From the NCBI RefSeq assembly GCF_900114995.1, contig NZ_FOUX01000005.1, positions 744,001-808,000 of the forward strand: a stretch of DNA of 64,000 nt. Direction: 5' to 3'. The position numbers and the translations under genes were made by a program. Source of the DNA: Chitinophaga sp. YR627. Its GTDB lineage: Bacteria; Bacteroidota; Bacteroidia; Chitinophagales; Chitinophagaceae. Positions 8,012-16,554 of the stretch are shown piece after piece. The notes under the pieces are model-generated. The model had not been told where the DNA came from, did not search any database, and saw only the letters and a list, made by a program, of their open reading frames with translations. Numbering within the stretch: the stretch's first letter is position 1; each line of letters begins with the position of its first letter.

Positions 8012-9142
8012 ATGAGAATAGCTGTTACAGTGCTGGCATTGGTCTTTACCATACAAAGCCAGGCACAGGAGACAAACAGGTCTCTGGAAGAAATTAAGAT
8101 CATCAGGAACAACCCCTACACGCCTGTAAAAAACCAGGCCAACACCGGCACCTGCTGGTGTTTCTCCACCACTTCGATGATCGAATCAGCCTGCCTGCAC
8201 GAAGGACAACAGGCCCTGGACCTTTCCGAAATGTTCACCGTACGCAACATCTATCGCGAAAAGGCAGAAAATTATATCCACAGACAGGGCTTTACCCGTT
8301 TTGATGAAGGCGGACTGGGACACGATGTGCTGCATGCCATCGCCACCTACGGTATCGTTCCGGAAGATGCCTACAGTGGACTAAAAGAAGGTCAGGAATG
8401 GCATGATCATGCTGAGATGGTCGGACAGCTGCGTACTTACCTTGACAGCATCCTGAAGCTTAAAAGGCCTATTCCAACGAATTGGGAAGATGGCTTCAGT
8501 GCTATTATGGATAAATACCTCGGTGCTGTACCTGCCAGCTTCACCTACAAGGGCCGCTCCTACACGCCTAAAACCTTTGCAAAAGAGGTCGTAAAGTTCA
8601 ATGCGGATGACTATGTCAGTCTGACCTCCTTTACGCACCACCCCTTCTACAGTTCCTTCGTTATCGAAGTACCTGACAACGTTTCCAACGGCGCTTACTA
8701 TAACATCCCCCTGAAAGAACTGATCGACATCGCTAAAACTGCTGTAGAAAAAGGATATACCGTACTATGGGACGCTGATGTAAGCAATCGTGGTTTCATG
8801 GTAGGAAAAGGATATGCATTAAGGCCTGTGGCTGATTCACTCACCCATGGCGCCATGATCAACCCTGATGTGGAAGAGAAAGCGTATTCACAGGAAGAGC
8901 GTCAGCAGTTATTCGACGAACTCGTTACAGAAGATGACCACCTGATGCACATTACCGGCATCGGTAAAACAGGGAAAGGCAAGGAATTCTTTATCGTGAA
9001 AAACTCATACGGCAGCAAGTCAGGCCCTTTTGATGGTTTCATCAAGGTATCAGTACCGTATTTCGCGATCAATACGATTACGATCATTGTTCCGAAAGCC
9101 GCGCTGGAAAAGGCCCTGAGTGGTAAACTGGCAGTAAAGTAA
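8012..9142 (+). CDS. Secreted C1-family (papain-like) cysteine peptidase, bleomycin-hydrolase type
   Basis: 376 residues with a signal peptide (about 1-18, ending SQAQ), so probably periplasmic or exported. Papain-fold landmarks are present: oxyanion Gln42 in KNQANTG, catalytic C48 in GTCWCFST, His313 in HLMHITGIG, and Asn331 in IVKNSYGS. This arrangement, with long insertions between Cys and His, matches the aminopeptidase C / bleomycin hydrolase branch common in Bacteroidota. It is transcribed alone, bounded by the terminators at 7931-7967 and 9224-9263. Substrate is unknown; peptide trimming is the family expectation. Confidence 0.9.
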   Translation: MRIAVTVLALVFTIQSQAQETNRSLEEIKIIRNNPYTPVKNQANTGTCWCFSTTSMIESACLHEGQQALDLSEMFTVRNIYREKAENYIHRQGFTRFDEGGLGHDVLHAIATYGIVPEDAYSGLKEGQEWHDHAEMVGQLRTYLDSILKLKRPIPTNWEDGFSAIMDKYLGAVPASFTYKGRSYTPKTFAKEVVKFNADDYVSLTSFTHHPFYSSFVIEVPDNVSNGAYYNIPLKELIDIAKTAVEKGYTVLWDADVSNRGFMVGKGYALRPVADSLTHGAMINPDVEEKAYSQEERQQLFDELVTEDDHLMHITGIGKTGKGKEFFIVKNSYGSKSGPFDGFIKVSVPYFAINTITIIVPKAALEKALSGKLAVK

Positions 9143-9223
9143 GTAAGCCGGGAACGCAGTGAAAAGCTGCCGGACCGCTTCAGATAACATACACGTAACC
9201 GATCGATACAGATCGTATATATT

Positions 9224-9263
9224 AAAAAGGGCAGCCTTGTGAAATCACAAGACTGCCCTTTTT
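9224..9263 (+). terminator. Intrinsic terminator after C1 peptidase
   Basis: AAAAGGGCAG and CTTGTG pair with CACAAG and CTGCCCTTTT around an AAAT loop, with one C/A mismatch and T/A runs on both sides. It could act on both strands. The rest of the 9143-9468 gap shows nothing recognisable. Confidence 0.88.
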
Positions 9264-9468
9264 AATGGTCATTTGTTTGAGGGAAACAGCGTATTAAAAA
9301 TGCTACTTACAATATTGCTATCGGGGAAAATCCTTTATATCGTGTCTGCTCACAACAGTGATTGATGATCACTCACTGCCGGTGCAGATCATTATTATTT
9401 CAATGGGCCTGAGGCAGCCATACCATCCCTACTTCTTTAACAACAATGGGACTGAACCCAAAGTTGCT

Positions 9469-9744
9469 TTACCTCACCACCTCAAACGCTTTATAATTTT
9501 GCAAAGGCGCAACTGTGATCACCAGTTCAGTCACCTTTGCAAAAGGCGGCCCCTGCCGGCACCAGGCGATAAATGACTCCATCTTGTGTTCATCTCCTTC
9601 CGCGGTAATAAACACATTTCCGTCAGGTAAATTCTTTACCTCGCCCGTAATACCAAGATCATCGGCAGTATGCTTGGCACTGGCTCTGAAATATACGCCC
9701 TGTACCCTGCCTTTCACCAGGATTTCCTTATGTATCTTTTCCAT
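9469..9744 (-). CDS. acyP: Acylphosphatase
   Basis: 91 residues, the normal length for this small alpha/beta enzyme, which hydrolyses acyl phosphates such as carbamoyl- or acetyl-phosphate in the cytoplasm. The signature GRVQGVYFR (12-20) carries the phosphate-binding Arg20, and Asn38 in VKNLPDGNV is the catalytic asparagine, matching R23/N41 of vertebrate enzymes. The C-terminal PPFAKVTELVI strand is also typical. It is monocistronic on the minus strand. The upstream gap contains no recognised promoter. Confidence 0.95.
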   Translation of the reverse strand: MEKIHKEILVKGRVQGVYFRASAKHTADDLGITGEVKNLPDGNVFITAEGDEHKMESFIAWCRQGPPFAKVTELVITVAPLQNYKAFEVVR

Positions 9745-10171
9745 ATAAGCGGCTTAATAGTGGATGAGTAATGAACTTACTATCCAAAACTACAAACAGC
9801 CCGGTAAAAGGAAAAATTAAAATCAGCTGAGCAGCTAAAAGGCTTACAGGCATACATTCAGATCTGGTTCTTTCCATATCATCACAAGCAAATAGTCCCT
9901 CAACCCTTCTCCAAACAACCGGAAAACACCAAACAGCATTCCCCCGTCCGGTATACCCCATAAGGTATACAAGTATCATCTCTAACAACATAAAACATAA
10001 GGAAGACTATAATCGGCACTCACTTCACCTCGCAAGACCAACAAGCAGACACGCTACCAGCATCGCCTCCTGCCAGCACAATGGAATAATGGAATACACG
10101 CAATAAAACAACGAAAATCAGGTTAACAAACAGCGAATAAAAGCCAATAAGGAAAAGTAAAGTTGCATAGG
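9745..10171. other. Intergenic gap without recognisable gene
   Basis: 427 bp between acylphosphatase and the 2'-5' RNA ligase-like gene. An 87-codon minus-strand frame (9728-9991) exists, but it overlaps the acylphosphatase start and has no family features, and its composition looks non-coding. No hairpin, tRNA or repeat stands out. Confidence 0.5.
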
Positions 10172-10786
10172 TTATGCTGCGTAATTAAACAGGTTAATAT
10201 CCTGCTGAACCGCCTCATCTCCGAATATGAATTCTTTTACAGGCTCGTAGTGACCACCACTTGCAGGCTTACGTAATAGCATAAAGCTTTTACACTGAAA
10301 ACTCCGTACAAAAACCTGATTATAAAAATGATCATACACTTTATCAAATTCAGGTGTACTGATAGCCCTGGCAATAGTGATATGCGGCTTGAATGATCCC
10401 GGCTTTATATCAAACTCATGTAGTATTTTCTTATGTAGCTCAACAAGTGGTTTGGGATTTGCTACATTGACATAGATGGTTCGCTTGTCCGGTCCGTGTT
10501 CAAAATGGTCAAACTTTGAGGTATATAACGTGAAGCCTGATTGTTTTCTGGCGATATCATCCAGCATATGAACGAAATCTTCCTGGAATCTCTCAGGGAA
10601 TACAGATCTGAAAAGACTGATATGCGCCTTTGAAAAGCGACTACCGTACATTCCCAGTTCCTGGGCTACTAACTGCTTTAATGCGGTTACATCATTGGCA
10701 ATACTAGTACCTGGACTTACTACCAACAAGTAATCAAACAATGGTTCCTGTTCAAATGCAAGTGTGTTATCTGTATGCATAACCAA
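10172..10786 (-). CDS. 2'-5' RNA ligase / phosphoesterase-like protein (2H superfamily)
   Basis: 204 residues with the two HxTx-type motifs of the 2H phosphoesterase superfamily: HISLF in SKAHISLFRS (about residue 61) and HITIA in KPHITIARA (about residue 143). Each supplies one catalytic histidine and Ser/Thr. Members include 2'-5' RNA ligases (ThpR), cyclic nucleotide phosphodiesterases and many uncharacterised Bacteroidota proteins, so the substrate (RNA 2',3'-cyclic phosphate or similar) is not decided. The first ATG at 10786 and a second at 10780 are both possible. A -7 element (CAAATATA, 10833-10840, read on the minus strand) lies about 45 bp upstream. Confidence 0.85.
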   Translation of the reverse strand: MVMHTDNTLAFEQEPLFDYLLVVSPGTSIANDVTALKQLVAQELGMYGSRFSKAHISLFRSVFPERFQEDFVHMLDDIARKQSGFTLYTSKFDHFEHGPDKRTIYVNVANPKPLVELHKKILHEFDIKPGSFKPHITIARAISTPEFDKVYDHFYNQVFVRSFQCKSFMLLRKPASGGHYEPVKEFIFGDEAVQQDINLFNYAA

Positions 10787-10832
10787 GTAGTTTTTTAATT
10801 AAGATGTACTGGTTACTTGAATATTGACAATA

Positions 10833-10840
10833 CAAATATA
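10833..10840 (-). promoter_or_regulatory. -7 promoter element of the 2'-5' RNA ligase-like gene
   Basis: CAAATATA on the plus strand is TATATTTG on the coding strand, matching TAnnTTTG. No good -33 TTTG is seen at 19 nt. The surrounding 10787-11012 is AT-rich and empty. Confidence 0.45.
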
Positions 10841-11012
10841 CTGATCTTTCACTGAAATACTAATATTTTTAGCATTTTATACTAATTAATTTTGCTTCTC
10901 AATATATAAAACTGATTATAAACAACTTAAATAAAAAACAAGCTGCTTATTTTTTTAGTATAAAGCGTCAAAACACACCTTTTTCACCTAAAAGCCAGCA
11001 TAGTACCCCCAT

Positions 11013-11040
11013 AAAAAAAGCGGACCTTCCGGCCCGCTTC
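11013..11040 (-). terminator. Intrinsic terminator of glmU-like/tpiA operon
   Basis: On the minus strand GCGGGCC-GGAA-GGTCCGC is followed by T7: a 7-bp stem with one G-U pair and a stable tetraloop. Confidence 0.9.
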
Positions 11041-11062
11041 CCCAATATATTTTCTGAATAGA

Positions 11063-11824
11063 TTATCCCAGATGACTAACGATAGCCAGGAAATCAGCAG
11101 CTACCAGTGAAGCACCGCCGATCAGACCACCATCCACATCAGGACAAGCAAACAGTTCACCTGCATTAGAAGGTTTTGCACTGCCTCCATACTGGATAGT
11201 CAGGCGTAAAGCCGCTTCTCTGCCATATTTAGCAGCGATCTGTCCTCTGATAAAAGCATGCATATCCTGTGCCTGCGCAGCGCTGGCTGTCAGACCAGTA
11301 CCAATTGCCCAGATTGGCTCATAAGCGATAACGACATTTTTCAGCTGCTCTTCAGTCAGGTGATACAGACTCTCTTCCAGTTGTTTTGCAACATATTCGT
11401 TCTGTGTTTCAGCCTTTCTAACCTCCAGTGGCTCACCGCAACAGAAGATTGGTTTGATGCCGTTTGCCAGCGCCAGATCAATTTTCTTTGCCAGTACAGC
11501 ATTGCTTTCCTGGAAATATTCTCTTCTCTCAGAGTGACCCAGTATTACATAGTCAACACCAATAGAAGCCAGCATTTCTGCAGATACCTCACCGGTATAT
11601 GCACCAGATTTCTCAGATGCACAGTTCTGAGCTGCCACGTAAAAACCAGGCGTATTTTTCAATAATGCCTTTGCTTTCAACAAGTATGGAAAAGGGGTGG
11701 CAACTACCACTTCCTGTCCTTCTGTCAAACGCATGCCACCCTGCAGAATGTCATTGATCAGCTGTTCTGCCTGTCCGATGGTCAGGTTCATTTTCCAGTT
11801 TCCAGCAACGATTTTTTTTCTCAT
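11063..11824 (-). CDS. tpiA: Triosephosphate isomerase
   Basis: 253 residues, standard length. It interconverts dihydroxyacetone phosphate and glyceraldehyde-3-phosphate in glycolysis. All catalytic residues are visible: K11 in AGNWKMN, His97 in ILGHSERR, Glu169 in AYEPIWAIGTG, and the phosphate-binding loop with YGGSAKPSN and GLIGGASL near the C-terminus. It follows the GlmU-like gene by 33 bp on the same strand and is closed by the terminator at 11013-11040, so the two form an operon. Confidence 0.98.
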   Translation of the reverse strand: MRKKIVAGNWKMNLTIGQAEQLINDILQGGMRLTEGQEVVVATPFPYLLKAKALLKNTPGFYVAAQNCASEKSGAYTGEVSAEMLASIGVDYVILGHSERREYFQESNAVLAKKIDLALANGIKPIFCCGEPLEVRKAETQNEYVAKQLEESLYHLTEEQLKNVVIAYEPIWAIGTGLTASAAQAQDMHAFIRGQIAAKYGREAALRLTIQYGGSAKPSNAGELFACPDVDGGLIGGASLVAADFLAIVSHLG

Positions 11825-11857
11825 GTCTATCGCTATATTGATTTTTAAAAAGGTTTA

Positions 11858-13027
11858 TTAATCATCTGAAAGCTTCGTAAACAAAACTTCCAGTACCTGT
11901 TTGTCTGTTTCAGTCATCTCCTGTCCCTTAAAGCGCATCCAGGTCTCTATATCGCGTAACGCCTGCTCAATACGGTAACGTTCCATCTTTCCTGCACCAC
12001 CCCATGAAAAGGAAGGCACAAATTTAGGCGGAAAATCCGCGCCGAATATATTACAGGAGGCCCCGATCACCGTACCGGTATTCAGCATCGTACCAATACC
12101 ACAACGGCTGTAATCCCCCATCAGCAATCCACATTTGGTCCCTGCCGGCTCCGCCCGCTGCAAAGCTTCCACCCATACTCTTACCACACTCCCGTTGTTC
12201 TTCAGATTTGAACAGGTCGCATTAGCACCCAGGTTACACCACTCCCCGATCACTGCATCTCCCAGATAACCGTCATGTCCTTTATTGGAATAGCCGAACA
12301 TCACCACATTCTTGATCTCTCCGCCGCCTACACTGCCAGGTCCCAGGGTGGTCGCTCCATATACTTTGGTACCCATTTTCAGTACCGCCTTCTCTCCCAT
12401 CGCCAGCGGCCCTCTTACCAGACAACCTTCCATGATCTCCGCATTCCTGCCAATATAGATAGGTCCGGTAAGCGCATTTAATATACTATGCTCGACCACC
12501 GCTCCTTCCTCCAGGAAGATCTGCTCCTCGCCACTCACCTTATTGGTATCACTGATAGGCGCTGATACCCTTCCCGCTGTCAGTAGGGAAAAATCGCTGC
12601 GAAGCGCCCTGTCATTCAGTAAAAAGAAATCCCAGGGCTTCCTCACTACCGATATTTCGCCAAGATACTCTTTTCGTTCTATAGGTGCTGCATCGGGTTG
12701 GTCTCCCGGCGTCACCTTAGCAATTAATTCATGCGACCTAAAAAGCCCCTGACCAGGCTCTAACGCAGTTATAGCCTGCACCAATGCCTTATCCGGCAGC
12801 ACATTTCCTGCAATAAGGACGGCCGGCACAGTCTCATCTTTTTTAAGCGGGTATTTTTGTTGTAAGTAAGGGACAGTGTAGTGACTGATAGCGGTATTCA
12901 GCCAATGCTCCCATTTCTCCCGGATCGTCAGAATACCTATACGGCAGGCTGCCACCGGTCTTGTATGAGTGAAGGGATATAACAACTCTCGCGCGGGCGT
13001 GTCTAAAAGAATGTAATTCCGCTTCAT
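11858..13027 (-). CDS. GlmU-family sugar nucleotidyltransferase-like protein (Bacteroidota type)
   Basis: 389 residues. The N-terminus MKRNYILLDTPARELLYPFTHTRPVA is that of the Bacteroidota GlmU-like family. The second half has hexapeptide (left-handed beta-helix) character: GPIYIGRNAEIMEGCLVRGPLAMGEKAVL, then GNLGANATCSNL-like turns and GTMLNTGTVIGASCNIFG. By family it is expected to act in UDP-GlcNAc or related nucleotide-sugar formation, but it lacks the classical GlmU GxGTRM pyrophosphorylase loop at the N-terminus, so substrate and activity are uncertain. It is the first gene of the operon with tpiA. Confidence 0.8.
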   Translation of the reverse strand: MKRNYILLDTPARELLYPFTHTRPVAACRIGILTIREKWEHWLNTAISHYTVPYLQQKYPLKKDETVPAVLIAGNVLPDKALVQAITALEPGQGLFRSHELIAKVTPGDQPDAAPIERKEYLGEISVVRKPWDFFLLNDRALRSDFSLLTAGRVSAPISDTNKVSGEEQIFLEEGAVVEHSILNALTGPIYIGRNAEIMEGCLVRGPLAMGEKAVLKMGTKVYGATTLGPGSVGGGEIKNVVMFGYSNKGHDGYLGDAVIGEWCNLGANATCSNLKNNGSVVRVWVEALQRAEPAGTKCGLLMGDYSRCGIGTMLNTGTVIGASCNIFGADFPPKFVPSFSWGGAGKMERYRIEQALRDIETWMRFKGQEMTETDKQVLEVLFTKLSDD

Positions 13028-13037
13028 AGGGGATAAA

Positions 13038-13071
13038 AATAAAAAATCCCATCGAAAATGCCGATGGGATT
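13038..13071 (-). terminator. Intrinsic terminator of rpmE
   Basis: A 10-bp perfect stem AATCCCATCG / CGATGGGATT (13045-13054 and 13062-13071) is followed on the minus strand by a T-rich run. Confidence 0.9.
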
Positions 13072-13095
13072 CTTGAAAATATTTTAGAGGCCTGA

Positions 13096-13347
13096 TTAGG
13101 CTTTCTTAGCGTAACGTTTGTTGAATTTGTCGATACGTCCTGCTGTATCCACCAATACGTTCTTACCAGTATAGAAAGGGTGAGAAGTATTAGAAATTTC
13201 CAGCTTAATTACCGGGTACTCGTTACCATCTTCCCAGGTGATAGTTTCTTTGGAAGGAGCAGTAGAACGGCTTAAAAAGCTAGTACCGTTTGACATATCT
13301 TTGAATACTACAAATCTGTAGCTTTCTGGATGGATTCCCTGTTTCAT
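13096..13347 (-). CDS. rpmE2: 50S ribosomal protein L31 type B (zinc-independent)
   Basis: 83 residues, the length of type B L31. The N-terminus MKQGIHPESYRFVVFKDM and the block ITWEDGNEYPVIKLEISN with SHPFYTGK are diagnostic. There is no cysteine in the protein, so it is the zinc-free (C-minus) form, in contrast to the CxxC-containing type A. It is monocistronic, with a -7 element at 13456-13463 that predicts a leader of about 100 nt, and a strong terminator downstream. Confidence 0.97.
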   Translation of the reverse strand: MKQGIHPESYRFVVFKDMSNGTSFLSRSTAPSKETITWEDGNEYPVIKLEISNTSHPFYTGKNVLVDTAGRIDKFNKRYAKKA

Positions 13348-13455
13348 CTGAATGTTAATTTTCTTTTTGTTACCAGATGCAACCCCGCATATTCATTCTT
13401 CTGATGCATGATGAATGCCATGCTTGGTTTCATACCAATATTATTAGACAGGGTG

Positions 13456-13463
13456 CAAAGGTA
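13456..13463 (-). promoter_or_regulatory. -7 promoter element of rpmE2
   Basis: CAAAGGTA (minus-strand TACCTTTG) fits TAnnTTTG. A minus-strand GTTG at 13485-13488 lies close to the -33 distance. The predicted start near 13449 leaves about a 100-nt untranslated leader. Confidence 0.6.
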
Positions 13464-13501
13464 AAATAATTTTTCTAAAAATACCAACTGAAGACTAAAT
13501 T

Positions 13502-13993
13502 TTAGCTCTTCATATTTATATATTGTAAAGGAATACCTAAGTTCGCTTCTTTCGTCTTCTGTATAACTTCCTGTAAATCATCGATCTTCTTACCGGTCAC
13601 CCTTACAATATCGTCCATAATAGCTGCCTGTACCTTTGCGCCGGAATCCTTGATCAACTTGACAATTTTCTTGGCATCTTCCTGCTTGATACCATTTCTG
13701 ATAGGAACTTCTTTTTTAACCACCTTTCCGCTCTGGTAATGTTCCTTACTCAGGTCGAAAATGTTACCGTCCAGCCCCTGACGCATCGTACGGCTGATCA
13801 GAACGTCAATTAGCTGGCCCAGCTGCATCTCGCTGCCTACCTCTATGGTCAGGCCCAGTTCTTTCTTATTCAATTCAATACTTACATGCGAATCTTTAAA
13901 GTCGTACCTGTTGGTAATCTCCTTTTTAACGGTGTTTATCGCATTGTCAAGTGTCTGTGTATCCACTTTGCTAACAATATCAAAGGATGGCAT
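13502..13993 (-). CDS. yajQ: YajQ-family nucleotide-binding protein
   Basis: 163 residues, standard size. The opening MPSFDIVSKVDTQTLDNAIN and the core NRYDFKDSHVSIELNKKE, with DDIVRVTGKKIDDLQ and the C-terminal tail LGIPLQYINMKS, are characteristic. YajQ proteins have two ferredoxin-like domains; some homologues bind cyclic di-GMP and act as transcription co-regulators. The role here is not established. A -7 element (CAAATATA at 14034-14041, minus strand) lies 41 bp upstream of the start and gives a short leader. Confidence 0.95.
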   Translation of the reverse strand: MPSFDIVSKVDTQTLDNAINTVKKEITNRYDFKDSHVSIELNKKELGLTIEVGSEMQLGQLIDVLISRTMRQGLDGNIFDLSKEHYQSGKVVKKEVPIRNGIKQEDAKKIVKLIKDSGAKVQAAIMDDIVRVTGKKIDDLQEVIQKTKEANLGIPLQYINMKS

Positions 13994-14033
13994 GCTGAAA
14001 TATTTTAATTATCTACTAATTACTTAAGGGCTA

Positions 14034-14041
14034 CAAATATA
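14034..14041 (-). promoter_or_regulatory. -7 promoter element of yajQ
   Basis: The coding strand reads TATATTTG, an exact TAnnTTTG match, and sits between the upstream operon's terminator and the yajQ start. Confidence 0.55.
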
Positions 14042-14060
14042 AATGAATACTACCTTATAT

Positions 14061-14091
14061 AAAAAAAACCCCGGGACCATACCCGGGGTGT
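14061..14091 (-). terminator. Intrinsic terminator of the ECF sigma/GIN-domain operon
   Basis: ACCCCGGG-accata-CCCGGGGT is a perfect 8-bp stem, followed on the minus strand by T8. Confidence 0.93.
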
Positions 14092-14155
14092 GTTAACGGA
14101 ATGCCTTCCGGTAACAGGCTGCATTGTATCTGCTACAAGCAGCCAACAACTATCT

Positions 14156-14890
14156 TTAGTCCACTTTAGTGATCTTGGCCATGCCTGAAGAAGACTGGTT
14201 GATCACCGGTGTTCCTTTGTAACGGATCTTACCCATACCGGAAACACTTACATCCAGCTTCTTTTCCACGGCAATATCCAGTTTACCGGTACCGGAGATA
14301 GCGATCTTCGCATCGGAAGACTGTAAATCCAGCGCTTCCACATCCGCAGTACCTGAGATCTCATATTTAGTAGATGGAATATTTCCTTTCAGATTCAGGT
14401 GACCGGAACCGGATACTTCCACTTCCAGGTTGCTGGCGTCCAGCTCAAGTTCTGTGTTGGTAGAACCACTGAAAGAGAATTTCACATTATTTCCCTTCAG
14501 TTTGCCCTTGCTGTAGAATCCGCCGCTACCACTGGCACTCAACTCTTCCAGCTGATCCATGGTCACATATATGTTGATGGTTTTAGATGGCTTGATATCA
14601 TATCCTCTTTTTGTACCGATTTCCAGATCGTTCCCCCTCAGCTTTGTCTCAATATACGGCAGCAGGTTATCATCTGCCTCGATCCTGATATCGTTTTTAG
14701 CACCCGGCGTGATATACACATTATAGGAACCTGAAGTGCTGATACTCCTGAACGGTCCTTCCGTACGGGATTCTGATTTAATGTTGCCACTGCCCTTTAC
14801 TTTTTCATTGAGGACTTTAAAGGCAGACGCGGTGATAGTGAACAGCAATAGTGCTACTGGCAGTACCCAGTTTAAACGTAATGTTTTCAT
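14156..14890 (-). CDS. Head GIN domain (DUF2807) periplasmic protein
   Basis: 244 residues with an N-terminal signal or anchor helix (WVLPVALLLFTITASAFKVL). It has the DUF2807 pattern: GPFRSISTSGSYNVYITPG, then repeating strands with SGSG turns (LSASGSGG, VEVSGSGHLNL, IAISGTGKLDI, VSVSGMGKI) forming a right-handed beta-helix-like auto-transporter adhesin head. It ends QSSSGMAKITKVD, typical of the family. It is the last gene of the operon led by the ECF sigma factor. Function is unknown; an envelope-stress or surface role is inferred from operon context. Confidence 0.88.
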   Translation of the reverse strand: MKTLRLNWVLPVALLLFTITASAFKVLNEKVKGSGNIKSESRTEGPFRSISTSGSYNVYITPGAKNDIRIEADDNLLPYIETKLRGNDLEIGTKRGYDIKPSKTINIYVTMDQLEELSASGSGGFYSKGKLKGNNVKFSFSGSTNTELELDASNLEVEVSGSGHLNLKGNIPSTKYEISGTADVEALDLQSSDAKIAISGTGKLDIAVEKKLDVSVSGMGKIRYKGTPVINQSSSGMAKITKVD

Positions 14891-14933
14891 ACATGAGATT
14901 TAACGGTGAAGGATTTTTTGCAGATGCTTTTAA

Positions 14934-16019
14934 TTAACGGCTTTCAAAGCTGATATCACTGTACACGCCGTTCACCGTAACGGTGGCAGATCTGTCATCT
15001 GCAGCAGACGTGGAAGCCGAGTATATTAATTGTGAATTCTTCTTAATGCTGGAAACATTCTTCAGGGAAATTTCGCCGGTCCTGACATCCCCGTTGTTCA
15101 GCTGTGCTTTTATCTGCAGACCGAGTCGTTGTGGTACACCCAGTTTTACATCGGTATATGTCAGTTGCAGTTCAGCGCTCTTAAAACCTGTACCCAGCGC
15201 TTTTACAGACAGATCGCCATAAACCAGTTTTGAATTGATATCTGACTGCACCTCCGCAAAACGAAAATCGGTATAAGTATTTCTGCCATTGAATGAACCC
15301 ACCTTGTTGATGTTGTATTCATCATAGTTTCCGTTTGTGGCCAGACGGGTAACTGTCCCCAGGTTGTATTCGCAGTAATTGGAACGCGTGGTCAGTGAAG
15401 CGATCGCATCGCTTTTAAGATTGGAATAGTTAGCCCTGATATTTACCGTCTCCGCTTTACCGATACGGCCGCGGTCACAGTAATTCATATTCAGTTCCAG
15501 CGTTCTCTCCGCTTCCTTGATATCGTAATTGCAATAGTTCATTTTGATGGACGCAGGGAACGACAGCACATCTGTGATCACATCCCCGAAGTTATTGTCC
15601 AGCACCAGTTGCGCCAGTCTTTCAGGAACATACATTTCATAGTCGATGTTCACATAATCCTTTGAATCTTTTTTGCCGCCCCAGGAGAACCATTTGCTGC
15701 CGGATGATGATGGATTATACACCGTTTGCAGACTGGCGCTATTACCGGAATTATTCTGCGCAATATCCACCATATTTACGATGGAGGTGGCTTCCTCCAC
15801 GCTTTTGCCGAAACCTGTAATAGTAATAGTTGCCTTTACTTCATTTTTATTCCAGGTATGTACGATGATCTTACCGTACTTATTGCTAACGCTCAGCGTT
15901 GTACCAGGATTCGTACTGAATTCCTTTACGATAACCTTTTTAAATTCACTGTCTCCTTTCTTACCATAGGTGAGTATAGGTAGCAATAACAATAACAGGA
16001 TACTAAATCTCTCTTTCAT
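14934..16019 (-). CDS. DUF4097-like secreted beta-solenoid protein
   Basis: 361 residues with a signal peptide (MKERFSILLLLLLPILTYG). The mature part opens with VKEFSTNPGTTLSVSNKYGKIIVHTW, a motif of DUF4097-like proteins, and continues with regular short strands (NMNYCDRGRIGKAETVNIRANYSNL, LTTRSNYCEYNLG, NGNYDEYNINKVG) that suggest a beta-solenoid. It overlaps the preceding gene (ends 16003) by 17 bp, which implies translational coupling, and precedes the GIN-domain gene by 43 bp. It is therefore likely controlled by the ECF sigma factor at the head of the operon. No enzymatic motif seen. Confidence 0.75.
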   Translation of the reverse strand: MKERFSILLLLLLPILTYGKKGDSEFKKVIVKEFSTNPGTTLSVSNKYGKIIVHTWNKNEVKATITITGFGKSVEEATSIVNMVDIAQNNSGNSASLQTVYNPSSSGSKWFSWGGKKDSKDYVNIDYEMYVPERLAQLVLDNNFGDVITDVLSFPASIKMNYCNYDIKEAERTLELNMNYCDRGRIGKAETVNIRANYSNLKSDAIASLTTRSNYCEYNLGTVTRLATNGNYDEYNINKVGSFNGRNTYTDFRFAEVQSDINSKLVYGDLSVKALGTGFKSAELQLTYTDVKLGVPQRLGLQIKAQLNNGDVRTGEISLKNVSSIKKNSQLIYSASTSAADDRSATVTVNGVYSDISFESR

Positions 16020-16554
16020 AATTAGATTGCTTTTGGCTTACGGGCTGTTTTTCTCTCAGCTCTTCTAATATTTTATCAAGCAGGTCCAGCTTCATCTGGT
16101 AGTAGCGGACCATCGCTGCTTTAATTCTTTCATTGCCTGGATTCTGGACCAGTTCCGCTTCCAGCATCTGGTAGGTCTCATTACGCAGCTCCAGTTCCTT
16201 ACGACCTACGCTATCCAGTCCTAATACGGAGTTCGGATACTTTTTAATCGTCTCCAGGCGCTGCTCTATCTGCGAAGTATAATACATCTTCGCTTCCTGC
16301 ATTTCAGGAGCCACGTTGATCAGGTGCTGCGATTGTTTCATTTGCAGGAACTGATAGATCATGACACTGTTCACCAGCAATACCAGGATAGCAGCTGCTT
16401 TCAGCCAGTGACGGCCGATCATCTGAATGACCCTGTTTTTACGGGGTGGATTAAGCTGCTGTTCCAGGTTGGCCCATACCCGCGGACCAGGACCGGGTGC
16501 TTCAAATTCCTGACGATGCTGTCGGACAAAATCTTCAAAACTACTTTCTGACAT
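16003..16554 (-). CDS. Single-span membrane protein, candidate anti-sigma factor
   Basis: 183 residues: a cytoplasmic N-terminus (MSESSFEDFVRQHRQEFEAP, then VWANLEQQL), one transmembrane helix near residues 50-68 (AAAILVLLVNSVMIYQFLQM), and a periplasmic helical C-terminal domain rich in charged residues. The start codon overlaps the sigma factor's stop (TGATG), so translation is coupled. Position and topology are those of an anti-sigma factor for the ECF sigma, though it lacks a recognised zinc-containing ZAS motif. The assignment rests on context. Confidence 0.7.
   Translation of the reverse strand: MSESSFEDFVRQHRQEFEAPGPGPRVWANLEQQLNPPRKNRVIQMIGRHWLKAAAILVLLVNSVMIYQFLQMKQSQHLINVAPEMQEAKMYYTSQIEQRLETIKKYPNSVLGLDSVGRKELELRNETYQMLEAELVQNPGNERIKAAMVRYYQMKLDLLDKILEELREKQPVSQKQSNYEREI

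Noticed and set aside
9728..9991. 87-codon minus-strand frame upstream of acylphosphatase
   Set aside because: It overlaps the acylphosphatase start, has no promoter or family resemblance, and its composition looks non-coding.
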